From positions 186,001 through 250,000 of the forward strand of contig JAFEMH010002082.1 in NCBI GenBank assembly GCA_022495995.1: DNA of 64,000 nt, written 5' to 3'. Made by a program: the position numbers and the translations under genes. This DNA comes from Adenophora triphylla var. japonica. Lineage: Eukaryota; Streptophyta; Magnoliopsida; Asterales; Campanulaceae. The notes under the pieces were generated by a model that worked only from the letters and a program-made list of their open reading frames with translations, was not told where the DNA came from and did not search any database. Positions within the stretch are counted from its first letter, which is position 1. Each line of letters starts with the position of its first letter. Below, in pieces: positions 21,116 through 31,239 of the stretch.

Positions 21116-22835
21116 CTCTAGGTGACCAAGCGAGGATTACGGCGGCTGTACGAGAATTGCAAGCTAACAAGTCGGCGGCCGGTGTTCTCACCCACTTCTT
21201 TCTCGGCTGCGGGAAAGGGATAGGAAAGGTTTAGACTCGGGGTAGGTGTTTAGGTGAAGGCTCGGGCAATATGCAAATTAGAATCTTCCGGTTTACTTAA
21301 AACAGTGTCTTTTATTAATATCTATTTGGTTGGAAAAGGGGATTTGCCCTTCTTTTCGCAACTACTCTAGATCTGGATCGGTGGGTTCCGTCACTACGTC
21401 TATAAGCCCCTCGTATTCCACTGTATTTCGACCTCCCGGGGTGGACGGCCCGGGCGAGGGTCCTAGAGGGCACGCGGATCCCACCGGCGAGAGTAAAGAA
21501 ACGCTCCTAACGGGTCTAGCGGGTCATAGGAACGTTCAACGCACGAGCGATGCGGATTATAGTCAAGGCAATACCGGGAAAGTCTCGTCTTTACGCCTTG
21601 ATAGAATTTTGGCGAGAATTTCGCTTGAGCGAATGACGTTTTGACTTTCGGTAATGTCCGAGAAGATAATAGGCATGGGTCGGGCGGCAAAAGCCGGATG
21701 ACACGGTGTCACATTGAACTTCGTTGCATACGCGGGCGTGAGTCGGAATCGAAGTCAATGCGGGTCAAGATCTTGCCAATTTTTCCTTGTCGGAATTTTG
21801 GCGAGCTTCGCTTGAGCGAAAGATCTTTTGATTTGTTGGCAAAGACTCGGTCTCGACTCTTACGCATTCCGTGCGGGTCAAGGTCAAAGTCAATGTCGGA
21901 GTCAAGATCTCGCCAATTTTTCCTTGTCGGAATTTTGGCAGAGTTCCGCTTGAGCGAAAATCTTGGCTTAAATTATGAACTAAGGCTTGACCTTTACGAG
22001 GGTATGCAAGCTGGGCTATATGACACGGACTAGACCAAAAACCAACCAAAAAGTCACGGTTTTTGAAACGTGTGACACGGGTGTGCATTGGTCGACCAGT
22101 TTGCCATGGGGAGGTTGGGATGATTCCGTGCGCGCCGGGAGCATCGTAAGGCTGTCCGTGGCTGCAGTGGAACCACCCTCGGGTTTGAAGGACGTGCGTG
22201 CAAAGTGTACGGGATATATCGGGTGCGCGTAGTGTGCGGTCTCCTAAAAATGTTCCTTTTTGAGTTAAAACAGACATTTTCATAAATGTGTTTTAAAGGA
22301 ATGATTTTCGGGACGGGGAAAATGCAACACGTAAGCACGTAAATTTTAAGGAGCCCCGATCGATCATGGAGCTGAGTAGCCCCAAGGCTGCTAGGGTGCC
22401 AGATTAACCATGATTTTCTGGTGGAATTGCCACTTGAGGTCGCCCGGTCGAGAATCGAGGAGGATTGAGCCGTACGGCTGCATGAATCAATTTTCCAGGT
22501 TCCACTCCTTTGCTATTTTTCGAGTTGTTTCCCGTTCAAAGTATGCACAGATTCCAAGATGCAAATGATGCAATGCAAGGTAAAGAAAGCAAGCACGATT
22601 AATGAAATCAGCGACGGGAGTCTAACCCACTCAAAGGGAAAGGCTTTCTTTTATATATATATATTTTTTTTTTCAAAAAATTTTTTCGAAAAGGGATACT
22701 GGTACGTGGGATTGTTAAACCGCCGGTTATCCCAACTCCCACATCAGGGAGTGTACAGGAAGGGTAAGTGGTTTCCACCTATATACCGAGTATCGATTTT
22801 TGTTTTGAAAATAAAGCTTTTCTCCTTTGGGATGT
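21116..22835 (-). other. Element B untranslated leader
   Basis: This is a long region between the primer-binding site and gag remnants. A unit with GGAATTTTGGCGAG and CGCTTGAGCGAA is present three times, at about 21607-21640, 21788-21825 and 21920-21960; CGCTTGAGCG is itself palindromic. An AT/T-rich stretch is at 22650-22690. No coding sequence is convincing. Confidence 0.5.
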
Positions 22836-22855
22836 CCCCAGCGGAGTCGCCAAAC
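22836..22855 (-). other. Element B primer-binding site
   Basis: On the minus strand, GTTTGGCGACTCCGCTGGGG follows the LTR end CACATTCACA directly. TGGCGACTCCGCTGGGG is a recurring priming sequence of Tat/Ogre-type elements, which I recall as complementary to tRNA-Arg. Its presence beside the right LTR fixes the element's orientation. Confidence 0.75.
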
Positions 22856-24590
22856 TGTGAATGTGTGCCCCAAATTTTTTGTGTATTTTGGAAATTCACG
22901 CGAGTTTGAAGACAACCGGTTTAATTTGAAAAACGGAGTCGCCACGCCATTTTGATTACCTCAAAACTTTGAAAAAAGGTTTTATGGGTTCGGAGGTTAA
23001 GTTACCCCTTGGGAAGAACGGATCGTCGTTCACCCAAGGTGCCTTGCCGGAGCAAGTCTCCCAAGATCCCATTAATCGTGCTTGCTTGCGTGCTTTCTTG
23101 TGTGCATGTGTTTGAAAATAAAGGGAGGGAATGTCCCAAGTCGTCTTCCGGACGTACAAACCATTTGTTGGTTGTCGCTCGGGATTTCTTGGATTTTATG
23201 TATTCGGGATTATGATCCCGTCCTCATCTTGGACTTGTGATCATTGCATTTTTAACCTCGGGACTTGCATGATCGAGAGAATGACTCTCTTTATAGTCAA
23301 AGATGAGGTTCTTTAGAAAAGGAGGGTCCTTAGCCCATCAATCCTACACTTTAAGACGGTCGAGCTCATATAGATGCTTCATACTCATCTTAAGTGATAA
23401 TCGGAGATATAGGGTTCAAGGTTGTCCCTTTCTAAAGAAATTATGAAACCTTTATGGAAGGAACGATGTAAAGATAGGATCTTTTACACCGGTCCGTTCC
23501 AAGGTTGCTAATGGGGACATGGGGGAATGCATGTAAAAATGACATTTTTAATGAAAAGATGACATTTTTGGGTTGCAAAGGATGCATTTGATTTAAAGAA
23601 ATGATCTTTATTTGCAAAGGATGCATAAAGACATGATTTTTATGCAAAGGATGCATTTTTATGAAGAAATTGGAATTTGAATATGCAAAGGATGCATGAA
23701 GATTGTATTTTGAAAAGCATAGGATGCTAATTTGGGATAAAGATATGATCTTTAATGCAAAGGATGCTTGAAAAAGGATTTCATATGCAAAGGATGCATT
23801 TTTATCATAAAGATTGGATTTTTATATGCAAAGGATGCATGAAGATGATGTTTTTATGTAAAAAATGGGTTTTTTAGGTGCAAAGGATGCACCTTTGATT
23901 CAAAGATTACATCTTTAATGGCAAAGGATGCCTAATGCATGCAAAGGGGGAAAAGGGGGATAAAGATATGATCTTTATGATAAACTACCAAGTCCCAATC
24001 AAGATAATAGCAATGTATGAAATGCAATGAGCAATTATAATCACATAAAGCAATTAGGATGCAAGGTTAGGGTGTGCGAGGTTACCAATAGCTTCCTCTT
24101 CTTTTTTGGACTGAGCTAGGAGGAGGACTTGATCTTGGGATCTTCAATGAGGAGGGAGGTGGCTTCTTGGCCTTCTTCTTCACCTTCTTGGACTTCCAGC
24201 AGCTCTTGGGAGGATTTTCTTCGTATTATGAGTGTATTATGCTTTTTGTTGATGATTAAAATGGGTAGAGGAGGGCTCTATTTATAGGCAGTCTGGATAA
24301 GGCTAATGAAGCCGTGCGGCCAGAGACCTTGAGCTAATGCAGTCGTGCGGCATTATCCCTTGTGACTTAGCATTTCTAGAAACATGCAAGGTGGCAAATT
24401 CTAGAAGTTTCCTCCCAATTAAGAAAAACGTGTTTCTTAATTGGGAAGCTTCCCTTTCAGTCCCTAATTAATTTGGAACAGTTCCGGAATATTTCCGGAA
24501 CACTAGGAAGGTCCGGGGAATTACCGGGAAACTTACCGAAATTGCCGGGAAATTTAACCGGAAGGCATGAGCCAGATTTGGGTACTTACA
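22856..24590 (-). repeat. Element B 5' LTR (right copy, 1735 bp)
   Basis: It is collinear with 6133-7859 with scattered substitutions and small indels. It contains the TGCAAAGGATGCA array (23574-23930), the TATA box CTATAAATAG on the minus strand (24278-24287), and the paired GCCGTGCGGC-type motifs. Its right edge abuts a minus-strand copia RT remnant rather than element A sequence. Confidence 0.92.
23574..23930. repeat. TGCAAAGGATGCA array in right LTR of B
   Basis: These are the same irregular units as in the left LTR (6850-7220), in the same order and with the same spacers. The array was therefore present in the element before insertion. Confidence 0.8.
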
Positions 24591-24784
24591 CCCCCGATGG
24601 TTGAGCCAAGTATACTTCCTCAGATAGAATGCCATTGAGAAAGGCGTTATGGACATCGAGCTGTTCAATTTTCCAATATCGAGAGTGGGCTAAAGACAAT
24701 ACTGTACGGATGGTTTCCGGTTTAATAACGGGGCTAAATGTCTCCTCATAGTCTACCCCTTCCTGTTGAGTAAACCCTTGAGCA
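24591..24784 (-). pseudogene. Element D (copia) RT fragment, left piece
   Basis: The minus-strand translation shows DYEETFSPV, then [10 protein letters not shown] and VYLAQPSG, the central part of a copia reverse transcriptase. It is cut on one side by element B's LTR (24590) and on the other by element C (24785), and it continues at 30146 after C is removed. GAGCA at 24780-24784 is the target site duplicated by C. Confidence 0.85.
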
Positions 24785-25175
24785 TGTTAAATTACAACAC
24801 CAGCTGGTACAACAGTTTGATTATTTAAGTTTGGTTGACTGAGTCTAGTTGCTGAATAAGTAGTCTAATTTCTTATTCCTATTTACTAGCTAAGTGATTA
24901 GGTTTTTGCTATCTTTGTTGATTTATTTTGTTAGTGGTCTGTTATTCAATTCCTAGAAACTAGTTGAGACTTGTTAGTGGTTTAGTGGTCAGCTGAATAA
25001 TAGGAGAGTTTGGTATCAGGTTGTTTCATGAATGCCTATTTAAGGCTTTCTTAGTGCAAGTAAATAAGCAAGTCGTTGAGTGTCTCAATATCTAAATTTC
25101 TCCTGTATAATTTTTGTAGTAGAGTTTATTTTCATCTTCTCTGAACTTCAAACTCTTCTGCTTCCAGATTCAACA
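24785..25175 (+). repeat. Element C 5' LTR
   Basis: 391 bp, TG...CA, with a TATA-like CTATTTAAGG at about 25027. It aligns without gaps to 29755-30145. Confidence 0.93.
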
Positions 25176-25588
25176 TCTGGTATCAAAGCCTGGTTAGTGG
25201 ATGGGCGCAATGCAGTGGACCGTGTGTGGATGATGTGGAATTTCCTCTAGTGGTGTAACCTCGCGAATGGAGCACTGTGTGTGCCTTGTGTCGAAAGTCT
25301 TCCTGATATTGGTGATAAATCAGGTGGTGTGTCCCGCAAGTGGTGAATAGCGGCGGTACAAGATTCACTAGAGGTGGTCATTGGTTTGAGGGGAGGATTG
25401 TTGGGGTATCAACCCAAGTCCCACATCGGCAATTGAAAGATGATTTGTCTAGTATAAAAAGGTGTCCACCCACTTCATTAGTGTGAGGACTTTTGGGAGT
25501 TGACCCAAGAGAAAATCCGTGCGGACCGGGCCCAAAGCGGACAATATCATACTAATGTGGAGTGGTGGAGGTGGTCGCGGTCCCAACA
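25176..25588 (+). mobile_element. TRIM-like unit inside element C leader (internal region plus 190-bp LTR)
   Basis: After C's LTR comes a primer site (TGGTATCAAAGCC, 25178), about 210 bp of non-coding sequence, and a purine tract GAGGGGAGGA (25388-25397). Then comes a 190-bp unit (25399-25588) with perfect 7-bp inverted ends TGTTGGG/CCCAACA and a TATA-like AGTATAAAAAGG at about 25448. Immediately after it stands a second primer site, TGGTATCAGAGCC (25591). PBS, short interior, PPT and short LTR is the anatomy of a terminal-repeat retrotransposon in miniature (TRIM) lacking its 5' LTR. The structure is seen; the TRIM name is inference. Confidence 0.65.
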
Positions 25589-25614
25589 TCTGGTATCAGA
25601 GCCTGGTTTGTAAG

Positions 25615-28600
25615 ATGAGTGATTTGCAGGTAGTTGGTGGAATCAAAAATCTTAACAACCAGAACTACAACTCTTGGTCGACTTGCATGAAATCTTACAT
25701 GCAAGGTCAAGATTTGTGGAAGGTTGTAAGTGGCAGTGAAGTGAAGCAGCCAGAGGAGGATGCAAATGGTGCAGTGAAAAAGTGGAAGATAAAAGCGGGC
25801 AAGGCGATGTTCGCTCTAAAGACTACGATTGAAGATGAGGTGCTGGAACATATCCAGAAGGATGAAACTCCTAAAGAAGCCTGGGATAAGTTAGCTACAC
25901 TTTTCTCGAAGAAGAATCACACAAGACTTCAACTTCTGAAGAGCCAACTGTTGTCAATAGCGCAACGTGACATGAAGATAGCTCAATACTTCCACAAAGT
26001 AAAGTCTATATGCCGTGAGCTATCCGAGTTAGATCCAGAAGCTTCAATCGCTGAAACCCGGATGAAGAGAATAATCATCCATGGTTTAAGACCTGAATAT
26101 AGAAGCTTTGTTGCTGCAGTTCAAGGATGGTCGACAGAACCATCTCTTGTAGAGTTTGAGAATTTGCTTGCTGGACAGGAAGCTTTAGCAAAGCATATGG
26201 GAGGAGTTTTGGTGAAGAGTGAAGAGGAAGCTCTCTTCATCAGCAAAGGTGGTTCAAATTGCAAGCAGCAGTCTTTTAGCAGCATTGGATCCAAGGGTAA
26301 CAACCACCACTCAGCAGGAAGAGGAGAAAGTTCAGGTTTTAAGAATCATGGTTTTTCAAAAAATGATGGTTCTAAGAATCATGGTAACAAGAAGGTTGTA
26401 AAGCAATGTTACAATTGCGGGAAGGATGGTCACATAGCAAAATTCTGCCGGGAGAAAAAATTTGAAGGGACGTGTTATAGTTGTGGGACTGACGGTCACA
26501 TGGCAAAAAATTGTCGGTCAAAGAGGGTCATGGAGAGTAATGTTGCTGCTTCTAAAAGTGAAGATGAATGGGATGCTGAAACACTTTTTGCAGCAGAGGA
26601 ATTGGCTCTTACAGCAATGACACAACAAATTGATTATGAAAAAGATTGGATTGTTGACTCGGGATGTTCAAATCACATGACATGTGATAAAGACAAGTTA
26701 CACAATGTGGCTGAATACAGAGGACGTCGAGTAGTGGTGACAGCAAACAACTCAAAGTTACCAATTGCTCATGTTGGTAATATGGTCGTATCTCCTCAAA
26801 CTGGTGCCAATGATGTTGCACTTCAAAATGTGTATCATGTTCCAGGTATGAAGAAGAACCTCTTGTCAGTAGCACAATTTACATCTTCGGGCAATTTTGT
26901 TTTGTTTGGTCCGAATGATGCGAAGGTATATCGCAATATTGAGGTGTTGGGAGAGCCAATAGTGGAAGGACGGAGGCTAGATTCTGTTTATGTCATGTCA
27001 GCGGAGACCGCTTACGTTGACAAGACAAGGAAGGTTGAAACAGGAGACTTATGGCACATGCGGCTAGGGTACGTTAGCTATTTCAAGCTAAATGTGATGA
27101 TGAAAAAGTCAATGTTGAAAGGGCTTCCCAATCTTGAAGTAAAAACTGACACAGTTTGTGCAGGTTGTCAGTATGGGAAAGCACACCAATTGCCGTATGA
27201 AGAGTCGAAGTTCAAAGCAAAGGAACCACTGGAGTTAATTCATTCTGATGTGTTTGGACCAGTCAAGCAAGCTTCTATTGGTGGGATGAAATACATGGTA
27301 ACCTTTATTGATGATTTTTCCAGGTACGTGTGGGTTTATTTTATGAAGGAAAAATCTGAAACATTCTCAAAGTTTAAAGAGTTCAAGGAGAATGTACAAT
27401 CAGAACTTGCTAAGAAGATTAAGTGTTTGCGGACTGACAACGGAGGGGAGTATACTTCAAATGAGTTCTTAAACTTTCTACAAGAGTGTCAAATACACCA
27501 TCAGTTCACATGTCCCTATACTCCGCAACAGAATGGTGTAGCGGAGCGAAAGAACCGACACTTGTCAGAAACATGTCGGAGTATGCTTCACGAAAAGAAT
27601 GTTCCGGGACGATTTTGGGCAGAAGCAATGAAGACTGCAGCCTATGTGATTAATCGACTTCCACAACAAAGGTTATATTTTCTCTCACCTTTTGAAAAAC
27701 TGTGGGGAATAAAACCTGCAGTTAGCTACTTTCGAGTTTTTGGGTGTGTGTGTTATGTATTCATGCCTGACAATTTACGTAGCAAGATTGACAAGAAGGC
27801 TATTAGGTGTATTTTTGTGGGATATGACAGGGAAAGAAAAGGCTGGAGGTGTTGTGATCCAACAACCGGAAAGTGTTACACTTCTCGAAATGTAGTGTTT
27901 GATGAGGCGTCTTCTTGGTGGTCTCTTGAAAAAGAAGTATTGCCAGATACAATTTCACTTAAGGATGAGCTGAAATCAACCCAAGTTCAGCTGCCTTTAG
28001 GTGAAGAAACACATGTTGATGATAGTGGTGATATTGAAGAAGGTGGAATCTCAGGATCTTGGCAAATAGGTGTATATCAGCAACGAGACAGAGAAGATGA
28101 GTCAACTGAAGCCACAATATCTGTCCCACTTTGAAGATCAGCAAGAATCAAGAAGCAAAATCCTAGATATGCAAATGCTGCTATAGTATAAATCAATGAA
28201 GTAGCAGAACCGGAGAAATTTGAAGAAGCAGTCAAGAACCTAGCCTGGATTAAAGCTATGGAAGAGGAAATGGCAGCATTAGAACAAAATCAGACTTGGG
28301 AGATTGTGCCAAAGCCAAGAGATGTGAAGCCTATTTCGTGTAAATGGGTTTACAAAGTTAAGCGTCACACTGATGGTTCGGTTGATAGATACAAAGCCCG
28401 TTTGGTAGCTAGGGGGTTCTCTCAGCAATATGGACTAGACTATGAAGAAACATTTAGTCCAGTCGCGAAGCTTACAACAATTCGAGTTTTACTTGCACTT
28501 GCAGCGAAAAAGAAGTGGAACTTGTGGCTGATGGACGTGAAGAATGCATTTTTGCATGGGGAGTTAGATCGAGAGATTTATATGGTTCAACCATTGGGTT

Positions 28601-29760
28601 TTCAGGATAAAGACCATCCGGAGTATGTTTGCAAGCTTCGAAAGGCACTTTATGGATTAAAGCAAGCACCACGGGCTTGGTATGGTAAGATTGCAGAATT
28701 TTTAATTCATAGTGGTTATTCAATGACCACTGCAGATTCCAGTCTCTTTGTTAATGGTAATGAAGGGGAACTAGTTGTTGTGTTAGTATATGTAGAGGAT
28801 TTAATCATAACAGGTGATTGCGAAGAAGAAATTCTGCAAACAAGACAGAATTTATCGGTTCGATTTGAAATGAAAGAACTTGGACAACTCAAGCACTTTC
28901 TTGGCCTAGAGGTTGCTCATACTCGAGAAGGGATATTTCTTCATCAACAAAAATATTCAAAGGAATTGCTGGAGAAGTTTGGAATGCTAAATTGCAAACC
29001 AATTTCGACTCCAATGGAGCCAAATGCAAAGATGTGTGCTCATGAAGGGAAAAGTTTAGAAGATGTGACGATGTATCGACAGTTGGTGGGTAGCCTAATC
29101 TACCTTACTTTAACCAGGCCAGAGATCTCGTTTGCTGTTGGTGTGATGAGTCGTTACATGCAAGATCCAAAGAAGCCTCATTTGGATGGAGTGCGGAGAA
29201 TCTTGAGATATGTAAAGAGTACTCTGGACTACGGTATTCTGTACAAGAAAGATGGAGATTCAGAGTTAGTAGGTTACTGTGATTCTGATTATGCAGGCGA
29301 TCATGACACGCGACGTTCAACTACAGGATATGTATTCATGCTTGGATCAGGAGCAATTTCATGGTGCAGTAAAAGGCAACAAACAGTGTCGTTGTCAACA
29401 ACAGAAGCAGAGTATCAAGCTGCAGCGAATACTGCACAAGAAAGTACTTGGCTCATGCAATTAATGAAGGACTTGCGTCAGCCAATTGATTTATCAGTTC
29501 GTTTATACTGCGACAATCAGTCAGCAATTCGTTTAGCTGAGAATCCAGTTTTTCACGCAAGAACTAAGCACGTGGAGGTATATCATCATTTCATTAGAGG
29601 GAAGGTTTTGAAAGGAGATATTCAGCTCAAGAATATCAACACAGAGCACCAAATTGCCGATTTGTTCACAAAAAGCCTCAACAGCAGCAAGTTTGAAAGC
29701 TTCCGCCGTCAGCTTGGGATGGTGAAGATGATGGAAGTTGGCGTTGAGGAGGAGTGTTAA
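25615..29760 (+). pseudogene. Element C gag-pol polyprotein, inactivated
   Basis: A single frame from ATG 25615 is broken only by TGA 28132-28134 and TAA 28189-28191. Domains in order: gag with two CCHC knuckles ([14 protein letters not shown] and [14 protein letters not shown], about 26404-26515), protease DSGCSNH (about 26655), integrase zinc finger and DDE core ([22 protein letters not shown]; 27050-27600), RT (from about 28258) and RNase H (to 29757, with [11 protein letters not shown] and STTEAEY). Two catalytic oddities: the RT box reads YVEDL instead of YVDDL (28789-28803), and the second zinc-finger histidine is Tyr (RLGYVS, about 27063). The final stop lies in the 3' LTR. Start choice: the ATG follows the second primer site closely. 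Confidence 0.92.
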
Positions 29761-30145
29761 ATTACAACACCAACTGGTACAATAGTTTGATTATTTAAGT
29801 TTGGTGGACTGAGTCTAGTTGCTGAATAAGTAGTCTAATTTCTTATTCCTATTTACTAGCTAAATGATTAGGCTTTTGCTATCTTTGTTGATTTATTTTG
29901 TTAGTGGTCTGTTATTCAATTCCTAGAAACTAGTTGAGTCTTGTTAGTGGTTTAGTGGTCAGCTGAATAATAGGAGAGTTTGGTATCAGGTTGTATCATG
30001 AATGCCTATTTAAGGATTTCTTGGTGCAAGTAAATAAACAAGTCGTTGGGTGTCTCAATATCTAAATTTCTCCTGTATAATTTTTGTAGTAGAGTTTATT
30101 TTCATCCTCTCTGAACTTCAAACTCTTCTGCTTCCAGATTCAACA
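29755..30145 (+). repeat. Element C 3' LTR
   Basis: 391 bp, TGTTAAATTACA to GATTCAACA, preceded by a purine tract (29745-29753) and followed by the duplicated GAGCA (30146-30150). Confidence 0.93.
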
Positions 30146-30150
30146 GAGCA

Positions 30151-30905
30151 ACCAGTAGAGCTTTATACCGTTCAATAGACCCGTCTGCCTGATGCTTGAT
30201 CTTATATATCAACTTACTACCAACTATGTTTTGTTGCAAAGGAGGGGGCATTAAGTTCCTCTTGCATAGCCGTTTGCCAATGAGGCAAAGGAGCAGCTTG
30301 ACGGAATGTTCGTGGCTCAAAAAATGGAGAGGTTGTGGTTGTAGCATTGAGGGAAAATTGATGCTTGGGACGGAAAATGCCTACTTTTGCTCGAGTGGTC
30401 ATGTGGTGAGTGCCCAGGTTGGGCGCTGAAGTAGTAGTATTGCCTACATCAGTGAGCACTTGATTTAGAGGCATAAAGGTGGAAGCTATGTTGGGTTGTG
30501 CAGCAACTGAAGTAGGGCTGGAAGGAGGGGAAGACTGCAGTAGCTCATCCGGCCTTGTCGGCGAAGGCGTGGCTTGGGCTGGTGCTATTGAAGAACCACT
30601 TTGAGAGGAGTTAGGCTGGAACAAGGTTGGCCCATGAGCTAGAGCATGGACTGCTGTAGGTAGGCTGGCCATTTGAGCTGGACCAGAATGATGGAGGGCA
30701 TTCGGAAATGGACTGCTTTCAGTATGTCCAGTTTGATTGGGAGAGTAGTTCACTGCTGGTTCCGATTGTGTGGACAACTGTTGCACTGTATTGATGCTTG
30801 AAGGGGCAGTGTCACGATTTGAACCTGAGAGTGCTGAAGAAGAATTCTTGGCAATAAAGAAAAAATGTTGTTCATCAAAAGATAACTTGGGGAGAAATAT
30901 ATATT
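30151..30905 (-). pseudogene. Element D (copia) RT start and post-integrase linker, middle piece
   Basis: On the minus strand, a Ser/Pro/Thr-rich linker leads to HHMTTRAK, then PHWQTAMQEEL and, after a frameshift, IYKIKHQADGSIERYKA, the start of a copia RT. It joins directly to 24784 when C is removed, and to 35959 when E is removed. The ATATT at 30901-30905 is the target site of E. Confidence 0.82.
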
Positions 30906-31236
30906 TGTAGAAATTTAAATTGGGATAATAATTCTTGTTGTTTATTCTTCTCACATGGAGAAAATATATATGTGAGATTACAAAAGAGGTTCCAGCCAAG
31001 GGAAACACCAAAGGAATTAGGAAACAAAAGGAATTAGGAAACCTAGGAAAAAAGGAAAACACAATCCTACTTAAATTAAGACAGACGGAATTCTGGATAG
31101 TGAGAGCGGATGCTCCCCCTCCCTGGGAGCGGACGCTCCCTAAAGACAGAAACATGGCTCGTGAATTGGCTTAATGGGAGCAGGCGCTCCCCCTTCATGG
31201 GAGAGGGCGCTCCCAATAACAGCAGCTGCGTTCACA
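30906..31236 (-). repeat. Element E 3' LTR (left)
   Basis: 331 bp. It contains three or four GC-rich palindromic units of the type GGGAGCGGACGCTCCC between about 31110 and 31215, also in the partner LTR (about 35825-35938). Confidence 0.93.
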
Positions 31237-31239
31237 CCC

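Larger units (their letters stand above)
6133..24590 (-). mobile_element. Element B: large Tat-lineage Ty3/gypsy retrotransposon with antisense cassette
   Basis: It is 18.5 kb with LTRs at 6133-7859 and 22856-24590. In minus-strand order it has a 5' LTR (right), a primer-binding site, a long leader, gag remnants, protease with a G-patch motif, reverse transcriptase, RNase H plus a second archaeal-type RNase H, integrase, then two antisense (plus-strand) genes, a polypurine tract and the 3' LTR (left). The second RNase H, the extra antisense genes and the size are typical of Tat/Ogre-like elements. The gag-pol is broken by many stops and frameshifts. The flanks differ (CCTGG on the left, CCCCC on the right, in different host sequences), so there is no target-site duplication; see findings. 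Confidence 0.88.
24785..30145 (+). mobile_element. Element C: Ty1/copia retrotransposon, complete but coding-defective
   Basis: It has two 391-bp LTRs (24785-25175 and 29755-30145) that begin TGTTAAATTACA, end GATTCAACA, and differ at about 12 positions (about 97% identical). The 5-bp target duplication GAGCA sits at 24780-24784 and 30146-30150. It has an initiator-Met-type primer site, gag, protease, integrase, RT and RNase H in copia order, and a purine tract GAGGAGGAG before the 3' LTR. It is inserted in the RT of element D. The leader contains an extra LTR-like unit (25176-25588). Confidence 0.95.

Noticed and set aside
21765..22283. 172-codon minus-strand frame in element B leader
   Set aside because: Contains the three-copy leader repeat and no retroelement domain; likely chance.
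22836..22855. tRNA gene fragment
   Set aside because: Only a primer-site-length match adjoining an LTR; no cloverleaf can be built.
25519..25614. Upstream extension of the element C gag-pol frame
   Set aside because: This part is the TRIM-like LTR and the second primer site; translation more likely starts at ATG 25615, which matches copia gag starts.
30935..31174. Frame on the plus strand repeated at 35657-35896
   Set aside because: It lies within the two LTRs of element E and duplicates only because the LTRs do.
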